A DNA stretch of 9,375 nt from contig BEIM01000107.1 in the NCBI GenBank assembly GCA_002898995.1, positions 1 through 9,375 on the forward strand. The letters are read 5' to 3'. Under the pieces are notes generated by a model. The model made no database searches. It was given only the letters and a program-made list of their open reading frames with translations, and was not told the origin of the DNA. The stretch is from a bacterium HR36. Lineage in GTDB: Bacteria > Planctomycetota > Planctomycetia > Gemmatales > HRBIN36. Positions 1 to 7,900 of the stretch are shown in pieces. Numbering within the stretch: position 1 is the stretch's first letter; each line of letters begins with the position of its first letter. Position numbers and translations under genes: made by a program.

Positions 1-294
1 ATTGAATCGAACCAGGGCGTTGGGGCCCAGCAGCAGGGCACTGCTGGCGGAAACGCTCGGGAAGTTCACCCACGTTGCGCCGCCATCGAGCGAATACTGC
101 CAAGAACCGCCCGTAGTCGTCGCCGACGTGACTGCAATACCCACACGTGCCAGAACGTTAGTATCGCCATCCACTTCGATAATATCAGCCCCCGAACTAC
201 GGTTATTGGAATTGCTCAACGGCGAACCGAGAAGCTCGGACACGCTTCGGCCGGGATTGCTTACTGGGTCTTCTAACAAAGTCGGCATCGGGAT
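1..294 (-). other. Adhesin-type module with SWQYSLDGGATW in gene B, cut by the window edge
   Basis: Residues 1463-1560 read LLEDPVSNPGRSVSELLGS, then a variable AspGly-rich part, GIAVTSATTTGGSWQYSLDG, GATWVNF and SASSALLLGPNALVRFN. The 'G.WQYS.DGG.TW......S..SALLL.....RF' block is a frequent module between cadherin-like domains in large bacterial surface proteins. Although it contains SxDGGxTW, it is not part of the propeller. The module is truncated at position 1. Confidence 0.8.
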
Positions 295-3200
295 AGTTAT
301 ACCACTACGGAGCACCGGAGCATCGTTGACCGGGGTAACAGTAATATTCACAGTATCCGTGGTACTGAAACCCGTGGGGAAACCCGGTGGTAGTGGCCCA
401 GTATTACCCAGGTCGCTGGTCGTAATCGTCAGCGTATCGGGACCGAAGTAATCCAGGTTGGGAATGTAGCGCAGGCCATTGAGAGCGTTGTTCAGGTCGG
501 CGATCGTGCCGCGAACAATAATGTGCGGGGAGTTATTCGTTGTGCCACCCTGGAAGGTCAGACCGGCAGTAGTCGGTAAGTGTAAGATGCCATTGTTGAC
601 TCGCAGATCGACTTGAATGGGATTGGGATCGGCGTCGGGATCGTCCACGCGAATGGGATTACGGTTAGCCAGCGAGAAGACAAGTTGGCCATCTTCTGGC
701 ACGGTCTGAGGGCCGGGTACGGTGTTTTCGGGGGGCAGGTCGGTGTTGACGAAAATGCCCCATACGCCACGACCGTAAGTGGAGACGATGAGCTGGTTGA
801 AATTGACGTTGAACTCCATGTCGGTGATGCGAGCATTTGGGAGGCCTTTGCCATAGAGTCGCCACTCCCATCGCTGGGAATTCACGTTGAAGGTCCCGCG
901 GAAAACGCCGGCATCGGTGCCCACATAAACCACGTCATCTTGCCAACCTGGAAGGCGTGGTTCCACAACGATGGCCCGCGCTGCCACGTCAGGCAAGGCA
1001 TCGCCAATGGAAGTCCAAGTGAAGGTAAGGAATCCCCCGCCACCTCCACCGCTTAGCGTGCCAGTGATCAACCACACCTGGCTAGTTAGAGCGCCACGGC
1101 GAAAGCTGTCCGTGACCGCATAGAGCACATAGCGGTCCTGGGGAGCGGAACCGCTGGTCGCCAGGTCCACCCAATTGAAATTCAGGCCACCGCCTCCGCC
1201 CCCACCGCCAGTGAAGGGATTATTGCCAACAGCTACAAACGGCCGGCGATTTCCAGTAACCGCCGTCCAGTTGTCCGTGAATTCAATGCGTGCGCCGACG
1301 GCTACCCACACGACTTCCGGGTCTCCCGGGTTAGGGTTGTTTTGAACCGGACTTTGTTGATACACGGCAATGGCCGTCGCCGGCCGGGCTAGGAAATCCG
1401 CGTTCCACGCGCCAGACGACGGATCAAAGGTGGCGTCAGCAACATCCAGGATGTTTGGCGCACCACGGATATTACGCACTTCGTACAAAATGTTGGTACC
1501 GACATACAAGCGGTCCAACTCCGGCTCGAGCACCATCGGTGGATAATACTCGCGAAACTCCACAGGCGGCGGGCCAGGTGGGAAATCCGGCACGTTGAAG
1601 TTCCCTACCAGGCCAAACGTGCCCCCGCGGTCGATCGAACGGACGAGCTGAAAAGAAAAGTGATTCGGACTGCCGTTCAGATTGATGGCATAGATGAAGT
1701 TCGGATTGAGCCCATCCTCGATCACTTTGCCGATGTCCGTCGGTGCGGTGTACACACCTGTCCAAACCAGGTTATCGTCGAAGTAAGCCAAGCCGTTGTC
1801 CTTAGTGCCAATGTAAATGCGATCTTGCGAGAACCGGCTTGGCGCCACGCTAGTAACCAGAGTAATCCTCAGGTTGGAATTAATGTTCGCCCACTGCTGG
1901 GCGATGACATCGTAGCGCCATACGCCTCCATTGGTGCCGACGAGCAAACGCCCTGCCGCATCAAAGGCCATGGCATGGAAATTCGGATGCGGGTAAGGCT
2001 GATTCGGATCGGCGCCAGTGCTGATCACCGCAGCGGAAAAAGTAAATCGGCTTGGGGCCTTTGGGAAATTGGCGTCAGGTGCGAAAATAACTTCCGCCGC
2101 CTGCAAGCCGCCATAGTAAACTCGGTAGGGATTGGTGGGATGCACCGCGAGGGCCAGGTTGAAATCCCCCAAATTTCCTAGGACATCGGGAAGACCTGTG
2201 GCACCGCCCACGGGCATTGGTACCCAGGTGAAGCCGCGGTCAGCACTGACCACAAAGCGGTACAGTCCGCCAAAATTTGAGGCGGAGGCGTCCGCGATAA
2301 TGCCGTAAATGAAGTCTGGGTCGCTAGGACTGGCTGCCAGGCGGATTCGCCCCACGCGCGGTTCAAATCGGCCACTGGGAAACGAGGCGACACGGATCCA
2401 CGTGTCCCCGCCATCACGGCTCTGGTACAAACCGTTCATTTCGTGCCCATTGGGGTCACCGATGGCCGCGTACAAAATGTATCCGGCTGGGCTAGAAGGA
2501 TCCGGCACGAGAATCAAATCCGTGAAGGCGCGGTCCACCGAAGCGGAGTTACCAGCCTGATCCACAATCTTGTCCCAGGTGGTGTTCGTCCAGGTGCGCC
2601 CCCCATCTTCCGATTTGTAAATCCCGGAGCGTTCCCGCTCCGAGCCACTGGTGTCCGTTACCGTCCCACCTCGAATCGAAACTGCTGCATATACCACGTT
2701 CGGATCGTTCGGATCCACGACGATGGCAGAGATGTAGCGGCGGTCAAACGGTCCAGCAATCGCCAGGCCGGTCGTAATTGTTGTGTCGGCAATTCTCACT
2801 GTGTTCGCGCTGGTGCCATCACTCTTCCACGGGTCGAGGTCGCTTATACCGTCATTGGCCAGGAAGATCAACTGGTTGCCCAGCGCTACCAATTGTTGCG
2901 GTGCAGAGCTGGCCGCACCCGGCCGGATGTCTTTCACCATCACCGTCCCAGCGGAGGTACCGTCCGACTGCCATAACTCGGTACCGCTGGAACCATCATT
3001 GGCGGCAAAAAACAGCCGGAACACCCCTGGCGCGGTTTGCACAACGGTCAACCCCTGCGGATTACTGCTACGCGTGCCGATGTTGATGTCTCTCACCAGC
3101 ACTGTACCTGTAGAAGTGCCGTCGCTTTTCCACAACTCCGCACCATATTGACCGTCATCAGCGACGAAAAACAATGTCCCATTGACATTCGTTAGCTCGG

Positions 3201-4680
3201 AGAAGCTTGCACCGATACTGCCCAGGCGAATATCCTGAACCAGCTGGGTGCCAGCCGGTGCGCCATCAGACTTCCACAATTCCGTACCGTAAATCCCATC
3301 GTTCGCCGTGAAGAACAGCGTGCCGCTGACATTGGTCAGGTTGCTCGGATCAGAAGAAGCTGTACCTGACGCGATGTCCCGAACCATCTGCGGCGTGCCA
3401 GCGGGGAGGCCTGAGCCGGTGGTCGCTAAACTCCACAATTCTACACCATTAGTTCCGTCATTGGCAGTAAAAAACAGCGTCCCGTTAACGTTGATGAGAT
3501 TGCTCGGATTCGAGCTACCGCCCGGCCCTGGATTGATGTCGGCCACCAGCACTGTGCCTGCCGAAGTACCGTTGCTCCGCCATAATTCCACGCCAGTTCC
3601 GCCGCTGTTGATGGCCTGGAAGTAGAGCATACCGTTGACGTTGGTCAGAAAAGAGGGATTCGAACTCTGAACACCACCTCCGCCAAAACCGCCACCACGA
3701 ATGTTACGAACCAGCACGACCTGGTTAGCCGCGGGAGCTGGACCGGATGGCGAAATACTCGGATCCCATTTCCACAACTCCACACCAAAAGCCCCGTCAT
3801 TGGCCGAGAAATACAACGTCCCGTTGACGTTCACCAGCCAGTTCGGGTTGGAACTCTGTACGCCGGTACGGAGATCGCGCACCAAACGGGTTCCCGACGA
3901 CGTCCCATCGCTGGTCCACAACTCGATTCCCGTGTTTTGCTCCTCAGCGATGAAGAACAGTGTCCCGTTCACATTCGTCAGCAGCCGCGGATTGGAACTG
4001 AGCGAACCGGGATTGATGTCGGCTACCAGGCTGGCCGTCGTGCCGTCGGTCTTCCAAAGCTCCCAGCCTTCCGCCTGCGTGAACGCGACGAAATAAATGG
4101 TGCCGTTAACCTCAACAGGACGGGTGACGTTCTGGATTTGCGTATCCACCGCGCCGCCGAATGTGATGTCCCAGGTTTGTCCGCCATCAGTGGAAATGTA
4201 CAGGCCGCTGCCCGGAAAGCTGTCTATGCTGCTGAAATGTTGTTCACCAGTGCCGGCATAAATCACATTGGGATTGCTGGGAGCAATAGCGATAGCGCCG
4301 ATGGTGAGATTGGGCATCTTATCGGTGAGGGGCGTCCAGGTGGCGCCACCATCTACAGTCCGCCACACGCCGCCGTTACTGGCGATGAAAATGCGGCTGG
4401 CATTGTTGGGATCGACGGCGATGCCGTTGACGCGCCCGGTCCAAATATTGTTGCTACCCCCCGGCCGAATTCCCGCCGGACCTAATTCAGTCCAGTTCAC
4501 CGGGTGCAGGGGAATACTCGTCGAAGGAAGGCTACGGTCTTCCAAAGCTTCCATAGTCAGACGGCAGGTGTTTTGCCGGCTGCGGGATCGAGCACGGCGA
4601 CGCGGCCGCTGGCTTCGCCACCACATGCCCAGACGTGTCAAACTCCTCGACCAGTTATACAGCCAGTTCCCACGCTGCAT
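1..4680 (-). CDS. Giant BNR-propeller / ELWxxDGT / cadherin-like surface protein (gene B), C-terminus outside window
   Basis: An uninterrupted frame of 1560 codons runs from ATG at 4678-4680 to position 1 with no stop, so the C-terminus is missing. Domain order: basic N-terminus (12 Arg in residues 1-40) ending in MEALEDRSLPS (43-53); first BNR blades (79-184) with Asp-boxes TVDGGATW and STDGGQTW; nine ELWxxDGT repeats (185-633); the rest of the propeller (634-1312) with Asp-boxes at 690, 754, 812 and a weak one at 1015; a cadherin-like domain (1320-1457) ending VTPVNDAPVL; and the start of an adhesin-type module (from 1463) with GSWQYSLDGGATW. The propeller resembles BNR/VPS10 'sialidase-like' proteins common in planctomycetes. 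I see no Arg-Ile-Pro motif of true sialidases, so a binding or structural role is more likely than hydrolysis. Cysteine appears only once (C39), in the presumed leader. The gene is probably co-transcribed with gene A. The frame is certain; the function is inferred. Confidence 0.95.
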   Translation of the reverse strand, partial: MQRGNWLYNWSRSLTRLGMWWRSQRPRRRARSRSRQNTCRLTMEALEDRSLPSTSIPLHPVNWTELGPAGIRPGGSNNIWTGRVNGIAVDPNNASRIFIASNGGVWRTVDGGATWTPLTDKMPNLTIGAIAIAPSNPNVIYAGTGEQHFSSIDSFPGSGLYISTDGGQTWDITFGGAVDTQIQNVTRPVEVNGTIYFVAFTQAEGWELWKTDGTTASLVADINPGSLSSNPRLLTNVNGTLFFIAEEQNTGIELWTSDGTSSGTRLVRDLRTGVQSSNPNWLVNVNGTLYFSANDGAFGVELWKWDPSISPSGPAPAANQVVLVRNIRGGGFGGGGVQSSNPSFLTNVNGMLYFQAINSGGTGVELWRSNGTSAGTVLVADINPGPGGSSNPSNLINVNGTLFFTANDGTNGVELWSLATTGSGLPAGTPQMVRDIASGTASSDPSNLTNVSGTLFFTANDGIYGTELWKSDGAPAGTQLVQDIRLGSIGASFSELTNVNGTLFFVADDGQYGAELWKSDGTSTGTVLVRDINIGTRSSNPQGLTVVQTAPGVFRLFFAANDGSSGTELWQSDGTSAGTVMVKDIRPGAASSAPQQLVALGNQLIFLANDGISDLDPWKSDGTSANTVRIADTTITTGLAIAGPFDRRYISAIVVDPNDPNVVYAAVSIRGGTVTDTSGSERERSGIYKSEDGGRTWTNTTWDKIVDQAGNSASVDRAFTDLILVPDPSSPAGYILYAAIGDPNGHEMNGLYQSRDGGDTWIRVASFPSGRFEPRVGRIRLAASPSDPDFIYGIIADASASNFGGLYRFVVSADRGFTWVPMPVGGATGLPDVLGNLGDFNLALAVHPTNPYRVYYGGLQAAEVIFAPDANFPKAPSRFTFSAAVISTGADPNQPYPHPNFHAMAFDAAGRLLVGTNGGVWRYDVIAQQWANINSNLRITLVTSVAPSRFSQDRIYIGTKDNGLAYFDDNLVWTGVYTAPTDIGKVIEDGLNPNFIYAINLNGSPNHFSFQLVRSIDRGGTFGLVGNFNVPDFPPGPPPVEFREYYPPMVLEPELDRLYVGTNILYEVRNIRGAPNILDVADATFDPSSGAWNADFLARPATAIAVYQQSPVQNNPNPGDPEVVWVAVGARIEFTDNWTAVTGNRRPFVAVGNNPFTGGGGGGGGLNFNWVDLATSGSAPQDRYVLYAVTDSFRRGALTSQVWLITGTLSGGGGGGFLTFTWTSIGDALPDVAARAIVVEPRLPGWQDDVVYVGTDAGVFRGTFNVNSQRWEWRLYGKGLPNARITDMEFNVNFNQLIVSTYGRGVWGIFVNTDLPPENTVPGPQTVPEDGQLVFSLANRNPIRVDDPDADPNPIQVDLRVNNGILHLPTTAGLTFQGGTTNNSPHIIVRGTIADLNNALNGLRYIPNLDYFGPDTLTITTSDLGNTGPLPPGFPTGFSTTDTVNITVTPVNDAPVLRSGITIPMPTLLEDPVSNPGRSVSELLGSPLSNSNNRSSGADIIEVDGDTNVLARVGIAVTSATTTGGSWQYSLDGGATWVNFPSVSASSALLLGPNALVRFN
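310..723 (-). other. Cadherin-like domain in gene B
   Basis: Residues 1320-1457 start just after the propeller with TVPEDGQLVFSL and continue through VDDPDADPNPIQVDLRV, NNGILHLPTTAGLTF, the segment IADLNNALNGLRYIPN, then DYFGPDTLTITTSD and DTVNITVTPVNDAPVL. This is the common cadherin-like/tandem Ig-like module of bacterial surface proteins, with Asp-rich inter-domain motifs suited to calcium binding. Its closing linker is nearly identical to one in gene A. Confidence 0.85.
311..338 (-). repeat. Linker copy 2 (gene B), encodes VTPVNDAPVL
   Basis: This 28-base segment matches 9249-9276 in gene A at 26 of 28 positions, with the last 16 plus-strand bases identical. It encodes the linker VTPVNDAPVL at the end of the cadherin-like domain of gene B. 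Confidence 0.8.
745..2781 (-). other. Second part of BNR propeller in gene B
   Basis: Residues 634-1312 resume the propeller. RRYISAIVVDPNDPNVVYAA leads to SGIYKSEDGGRTW (Asp-box at 690), then LYQSRDGGDTW (754), VVSADRGFTW (812) and a weak SIDRGGTF (1015). Family landmarks follow in the usual order: LALAVHPTNPYRVYYGG, PHPNFHAMAFDAAGRLLVGTNGGVWRYD (816-923 region), IYIGTKDNGLAYF, DDVVYVGTDAGVFRG and the closing blade STYGRGVWGIF (1300-1310). Two poly-glycine stretches, eight Gly at 1158-1165 and six Gly at 1211-1216, lie in the late blades. No active-site set of a glycosidase is recognised. Confidence 0.85.
2782..4128 (-). repeat. Nine ELWxxDGT repeats nested in the propeller of gene B
   Basis: Residues 185-633 hold nine repeats of about 46-64 residues with the core NVNGTLFFxANDGxxGxELWxSDGTxxGTxLVxDIxxGxxSSNP. 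The ELW positions are 207, 253, 301, 365, 414, 467, 515 and 568, and a ninth, degenerate repeat has DPW at 616. Repeats 1, 2, 4, 6, 7, 8 and 9 keep a recognisable xDGT or xNGT turn (DGA in repeat 6). Repeat 3 has WDPSISPSGPAPAANQ and repeat 5 has LATTGSGLPAGTP instead, and repeat 3 is followed by a glycine-rich insertion (GGGFGGGG). The ELWxxDGT repeat is a recognised family in secreted bacterial proteins. A propeller-like beta fold is likely but not proven from sequence. Confidence 0.93.
4129..4446 (-). other. First part of BNR propeller in gene B
   Basis: Residues 79-184 form the first blades of a BNR/VPS10-type beta-propeller. RVNGIAVDPNNASRIFIAS leads into the Asp-box TVDGGATW (108-115), and IGAIAIAPSNPNVIYAGTGE leads into GLYISTDGGQTW (Asp-box 163-170). 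The 'AVDP.N...I...S.GGVWRT.DGG.TW' blade pattern is the standard form of this family. The propeller is interrupted after the second Asp-box and resumes after the ELWxxDGT array. Confidence 0.88.
4522..4554 (-). other. LEPR-XLL-like export motif at the N-terminus of gene B
   Basis: Residues 43-53 read MEALEDRSLPS and follow a 40-residue leader rich in Arg and Trp (motifs RPRRRARSRSR and MWWR). Many large exported planctomycete proteins start this way, with a basic stretch and then L-E-x-L-E-x-R-x-L-x-S in place of a normal hydrophobic signal peptide. I see no hydrophobic core typical of Sec or Tat signals. The motif is seen directly; its role in export is inferred from the family. Confidence 0.75.
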
Positions 4681-4804
4681 GATTTTTCGCCTCCCGATGG
4701 ATGACCTCAGTTGTTGGCTCCTGTTAGTGGTTCCTCCCGCACGCCACTCACTGCTCTGCCTCAGGGGCTGTCTCTGACCTAGGTTACACGCTCCGAGTTA
4801 ACGC
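4681..4804 (-). other. Intergenic spacer between gene A and gene B
   Basis: A 124-base spacer lies between the TAG of gene A and the ATG of gene B. I see no GC-rich stem followed by a T-run that would act as an intrinsic terminator on the minus strand, and no convincing -35/-10 pair. Near the stop there is only AT-rich sequence with a self-complementary ATTAAT. On the minus strand there are three purine-rich GGAG elements in about 50 bases (GGGAGGAACC, ACAGGAGCC and GGGAGGCG), and only the last is placed to serve a gene. In the frame of gene B a TAA at 4798-4800 closes the reading frame upstream. Read-through from gene A into gene B is therefore plausible, but a promoter here is not excluded. 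Confidence 0.6.
4690..4695 (-). promoter_or_regulatory. Shine-Dalgarno of gene B
   Basis: On the minus strand GGGAGG lies nine bases before the ATG at 4678-4680. This strong site supports that ATG over the in-frame ATGs at residues 19 and 43. Between the upstream in-frame TAA (4798-4800) and this ATG I see no in-frame ATG, GTG or TTG. Confidence 0.8.
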
Positions 4805-4918
4805 CTAATTAATGCGCTCTGTACCGACGCGGTCCCGTAAACTGTCTCGATTATTGAGGCGGAAGAACCAGTCATTGTCCCAGCCACCGAAGAGTTGATC
4901 TACCGCGTTGTCGAAGAC
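4805..4918 (-). other. C-terminal DxLxGGxDxDWFF-type motif of gene A
   Basis: The last 37 residues contain VFDNAVDQLFGGWDNDWFF, followed by about 18 residues rich in Asp and Arg and ending ERIN before TAG. From memory of the family, large planctomycete surface proteins often end in a similar pattern (DxAxDxLxGGxGxDWFF, then a short Asp-rich tail ending ExxN). It may be a modified last RTX turn or a sorting signal. The resemblance is recognised by eye only, and the function is not established here. Confidence 0.6.
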
Positions 4919-7900
4919 AACTTTCGACACATTTAGCTGCGGGACACCCACACCGTTGAGCAAGGCGCTGATCCGCTGGGAGTAAGTACCGCTGCCGGCC
5001 CAACGATCCAGAATCCGCGTCAAAGCCATTAGGTCCGAATCGTAAACGGTGCTATCGCCGATGAGAATGTCTTCGTCGCTGCCGACGCGGGCTTGCGTGA
5101 GTACCTCGTGGCCGTACAGAGAATCCACTCCGGTCCCGCCGATGAGCAAGTCGCGGCCATCGCGGCCGATTAGCTGGTCGTTGCCGGGGCCGCCTAACAG
5201 GATATCCGATCCCTTGCCCCCTTGCAAAATGTCGTTCCCAGCACCACCAGAGAGTAAAGTCTTGATCCCCAGGGTGCGGTCTACTTCAATTCGGTCGTTC
5301 CCATTCAGACCAAAGGCAAATACCCAGCGGAACAGGGTACTGTTGAACGTGCCGACATTCACTCCGTTGACGCTCACGCGGAACTGCGTCGAGCTGGCTC
5401 CAGGCTTGATCTGAATGACGTCGTTCCCATTGGTGCCCACGACGTAAAGCACCTTACCCCCGCCCGGCAAGTCCTGGGAGCGCGTCGGTGGGAAGTTCAC
5501 GGTCACGGTGGCCGTCGCACTGTTGTTGTAACCGTCATTGGCGAACACGGTAATGGTGCGCGGGTCGGGATTCGGCAGCGTAGCAGTATTGACATAGCGC
5601 ACTGTGCGCAGCACGCTCTGGAAATTGGCCGGCGTATCCGGGCCCGTCAGAACGAGCCGACCATTGACGAAAACCGCGGAGATAGTGGTACCTGTAACGT
5701 CGGCAGTCAGGAACTCGTTGTTGCCATCCAACAGGTTGGTGATCCGTACTTCGAGCCGTCGTAGCAACACGCTGTCCGAGTCACTCACTATAGCGGTCGG
5801 AGCAATCAGTACCGAATTGCCGGTCGCTGGAAAACTTGCCACGTTGTTGATACCCGGGCTGGAATTATTCAGGTCCACTGCCGGCGGGAATGCTGGCCCA
5901 GGAATAAACACTTGCGCCGTCGCAGCCGAACTGAAGTTATAACCGTCGTGGACGCGTACCGTGATCTGCCGCGTTACTGGAGTAGGAAGCGCCTGGCTAT
6001 TCTGATAGACCAGACTCCGCAACACGTTCTGATAAACGCTCCGTGGCGCTACTCCGAGCAGTGTCAGGGTACCAGTGTTCGGGTCGTAAGACTTGACGAT
6101 GCCGGTCCCAGTGAGATCAATGGTCACATCCACACGCTCACTCGTGCCGTCGGGACGATTGATCAATTGCACCACCGCTTGTGCTAGATGCGTGCTGTCC
6201 GGGTCATTGACCAGCAGGCCGTTGCTTCCCGAACTGGTATCCACAATGGCGACCATTCCCGTCACGGGATCGAAAGTCGCGGCGAAGTCGGAACCTGATT
6301 CGTCTGCCCCGTTCAAATCCACGCTCGGCGTCAGGGCACCGAGGAAGCTCACCGTCGCCTGGGCACTTACTGAGCTATAGCCGTCATTGACAGTAACCTG
6401 AATGGTTCTTGGTGCGGTAGCTGGCCAGGTGCGGTTGTTGGTGTATTGCAGCCGCCGCAGCACAGTCACAAAATCATTTACGGGCTGAGGCCCAACGCCT
6501 TGGATGCGAATACCGTTGGTGGTCGGCGTTACACTGAGACTGGTGCCGCTGGTGCCGTTAGCGTCAAGGGTTACCTCCTCGTCCAGCCCGTCGGGGCGGT
6601 TCACCAGCACCACGTCCATGTAATTCAGATTGGGGCTATCGGCGTCGCTGACAAACGCGGTGGCGGTGTCCACGATATAGACGGTTACCGGACCTGGCGT
6701 TTGAATTGCAGGAACCACGAAACTCGTGCCGGTGGCTGGCCCGTTCAAATCCACAATCGGTGGCGTCGTACCGCCAATATTGACCGTTGCCAGGGCAGCT
6801 ACGCTGGTGGAATAGCCATCATTGACCCGCACTTCGATTTGCCGCGTGGCCGGGTTGGGGAAAGTTTGCATATTCCTGTAAACCAGTGTCCGCAGAACAC
6901 TTTCGTAAACACTCTTGGGAGCCACGCCAGTTAGCGTGAGCGTCCGCGTGAACGAATTGTACGACTTGGTAATTCCCGTCCCGGTGAGATTTGCGGTAAC
7001 GTCCAGGCTCTCGTTGTTGCCATCGGGAGCACTGAGCAACTGTGCCGTGGCGAAAGCCAAGTGGGTGCTGTCGCTATCAAGCACAACCAGGTCGCTGTCC
7101 ACTATATTCACCTGCGTATTGCCAGCCGCCAGCGTGGTGGTGAAGCCTGTTCCTGGATCACTTATCCCATTCAGGTCCACCGAAGGTGCGGCGGGCCCCA
7201 GGAAATTGACCGTCGCCGTAGCCGTGGCGCTGACACTGTAGCCATCGAACGCCGTCACCTGAATCGTCCGCGCTGCCGCATTCGGGAACGTTGTGTCGTT
7301 TTCGTATTGCAGCGTCCGTAACACTTGTTGGAACTGTGTCACGGGTTGCGGAATGCCGGCGGTGATGAAGAGCTCGCCTGTCGCGGGCGTGTACGTGGCT
7401 GTCAGTCCAGTGCCGGTCGTGTTCACGATCAGACGTTCATTCGCATCACCGTCCGGCCGATTGGTCAGCACGGCACGGAGCCAGACCAACACGGTGCTGT
7501 CCGGGTCGGAAACGGTAGCGTTCGAGGAATCCACAATGGTAAGCGCGTTGGCACCGTTGAACGGCCCCGGCGTTTGTGCATTGACGCTATAATTGACGCC
7601 GCTTGCTCCGCCATTCAAGTCCACTACAGGCGGCAAGCCGCCAGCAAAATTCACAATGGCCGTCGCCACATTGCTCGCGTTGTAGCCGTCGCTGGCGGTT
7701 ACCTGAATGGTGCGCTGCGCCAGGTTCGGGAACGTCGCGTTGTTATGATAGCGCAAAGTGCGGAGCACCTGTTCAAATTCGCTCAGCGTGCCAGGGCCTT
7801 GAATGGTCAACACGCGGGTCGAGGAGTTATAAGTCGCCGTCAGTCCGGTGCCCGTGGTGTTAGCCGAGAGGAATTCGTTGGCCCCATCCGGAGCACTTAC

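Noticed and set aside
70..93. A further propeller Asp-box (SLDGGATW)
   Set aside because: It lies in the GSWQYSxDGGxTW adhesin module after a cadherin-like domain, not in a BNR blade.
558..2417. Short minus-strand frames at 558-854, 665-871, 1472-1765 and 2178-2417
   Set aside because: They are out of frame with gene B, which is open throughout this region; they are shadows and not evidence of frameshifts.
745..4446. Gene B as an active sialidase
   Set aside because: Asp-boxes are present, but I see no Arg-Ile-Pro motif or other recognisable sialidase active-site set; Asp-boxes alone occur in many non-enzymatic propellers.
2..4777. Many plus-strand reading frames of 60-180 residues opposite gene B
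   Set aside because: They are antisense to a continuous 1560-codon frame with clear domains, and their translations show no recognisable family.
4681..4804. A short leader peptide in the spacer (a GTG frame of about 14 codons on the minus strand)
   Set aside because: It has no Shine-Dalgarno in position and no family resemblance.
4681..4804. An intrinsic terminator between the two genes
   Set aside because: Only weak short inverted matches occur, with no stable GC stem followed by a T-run.
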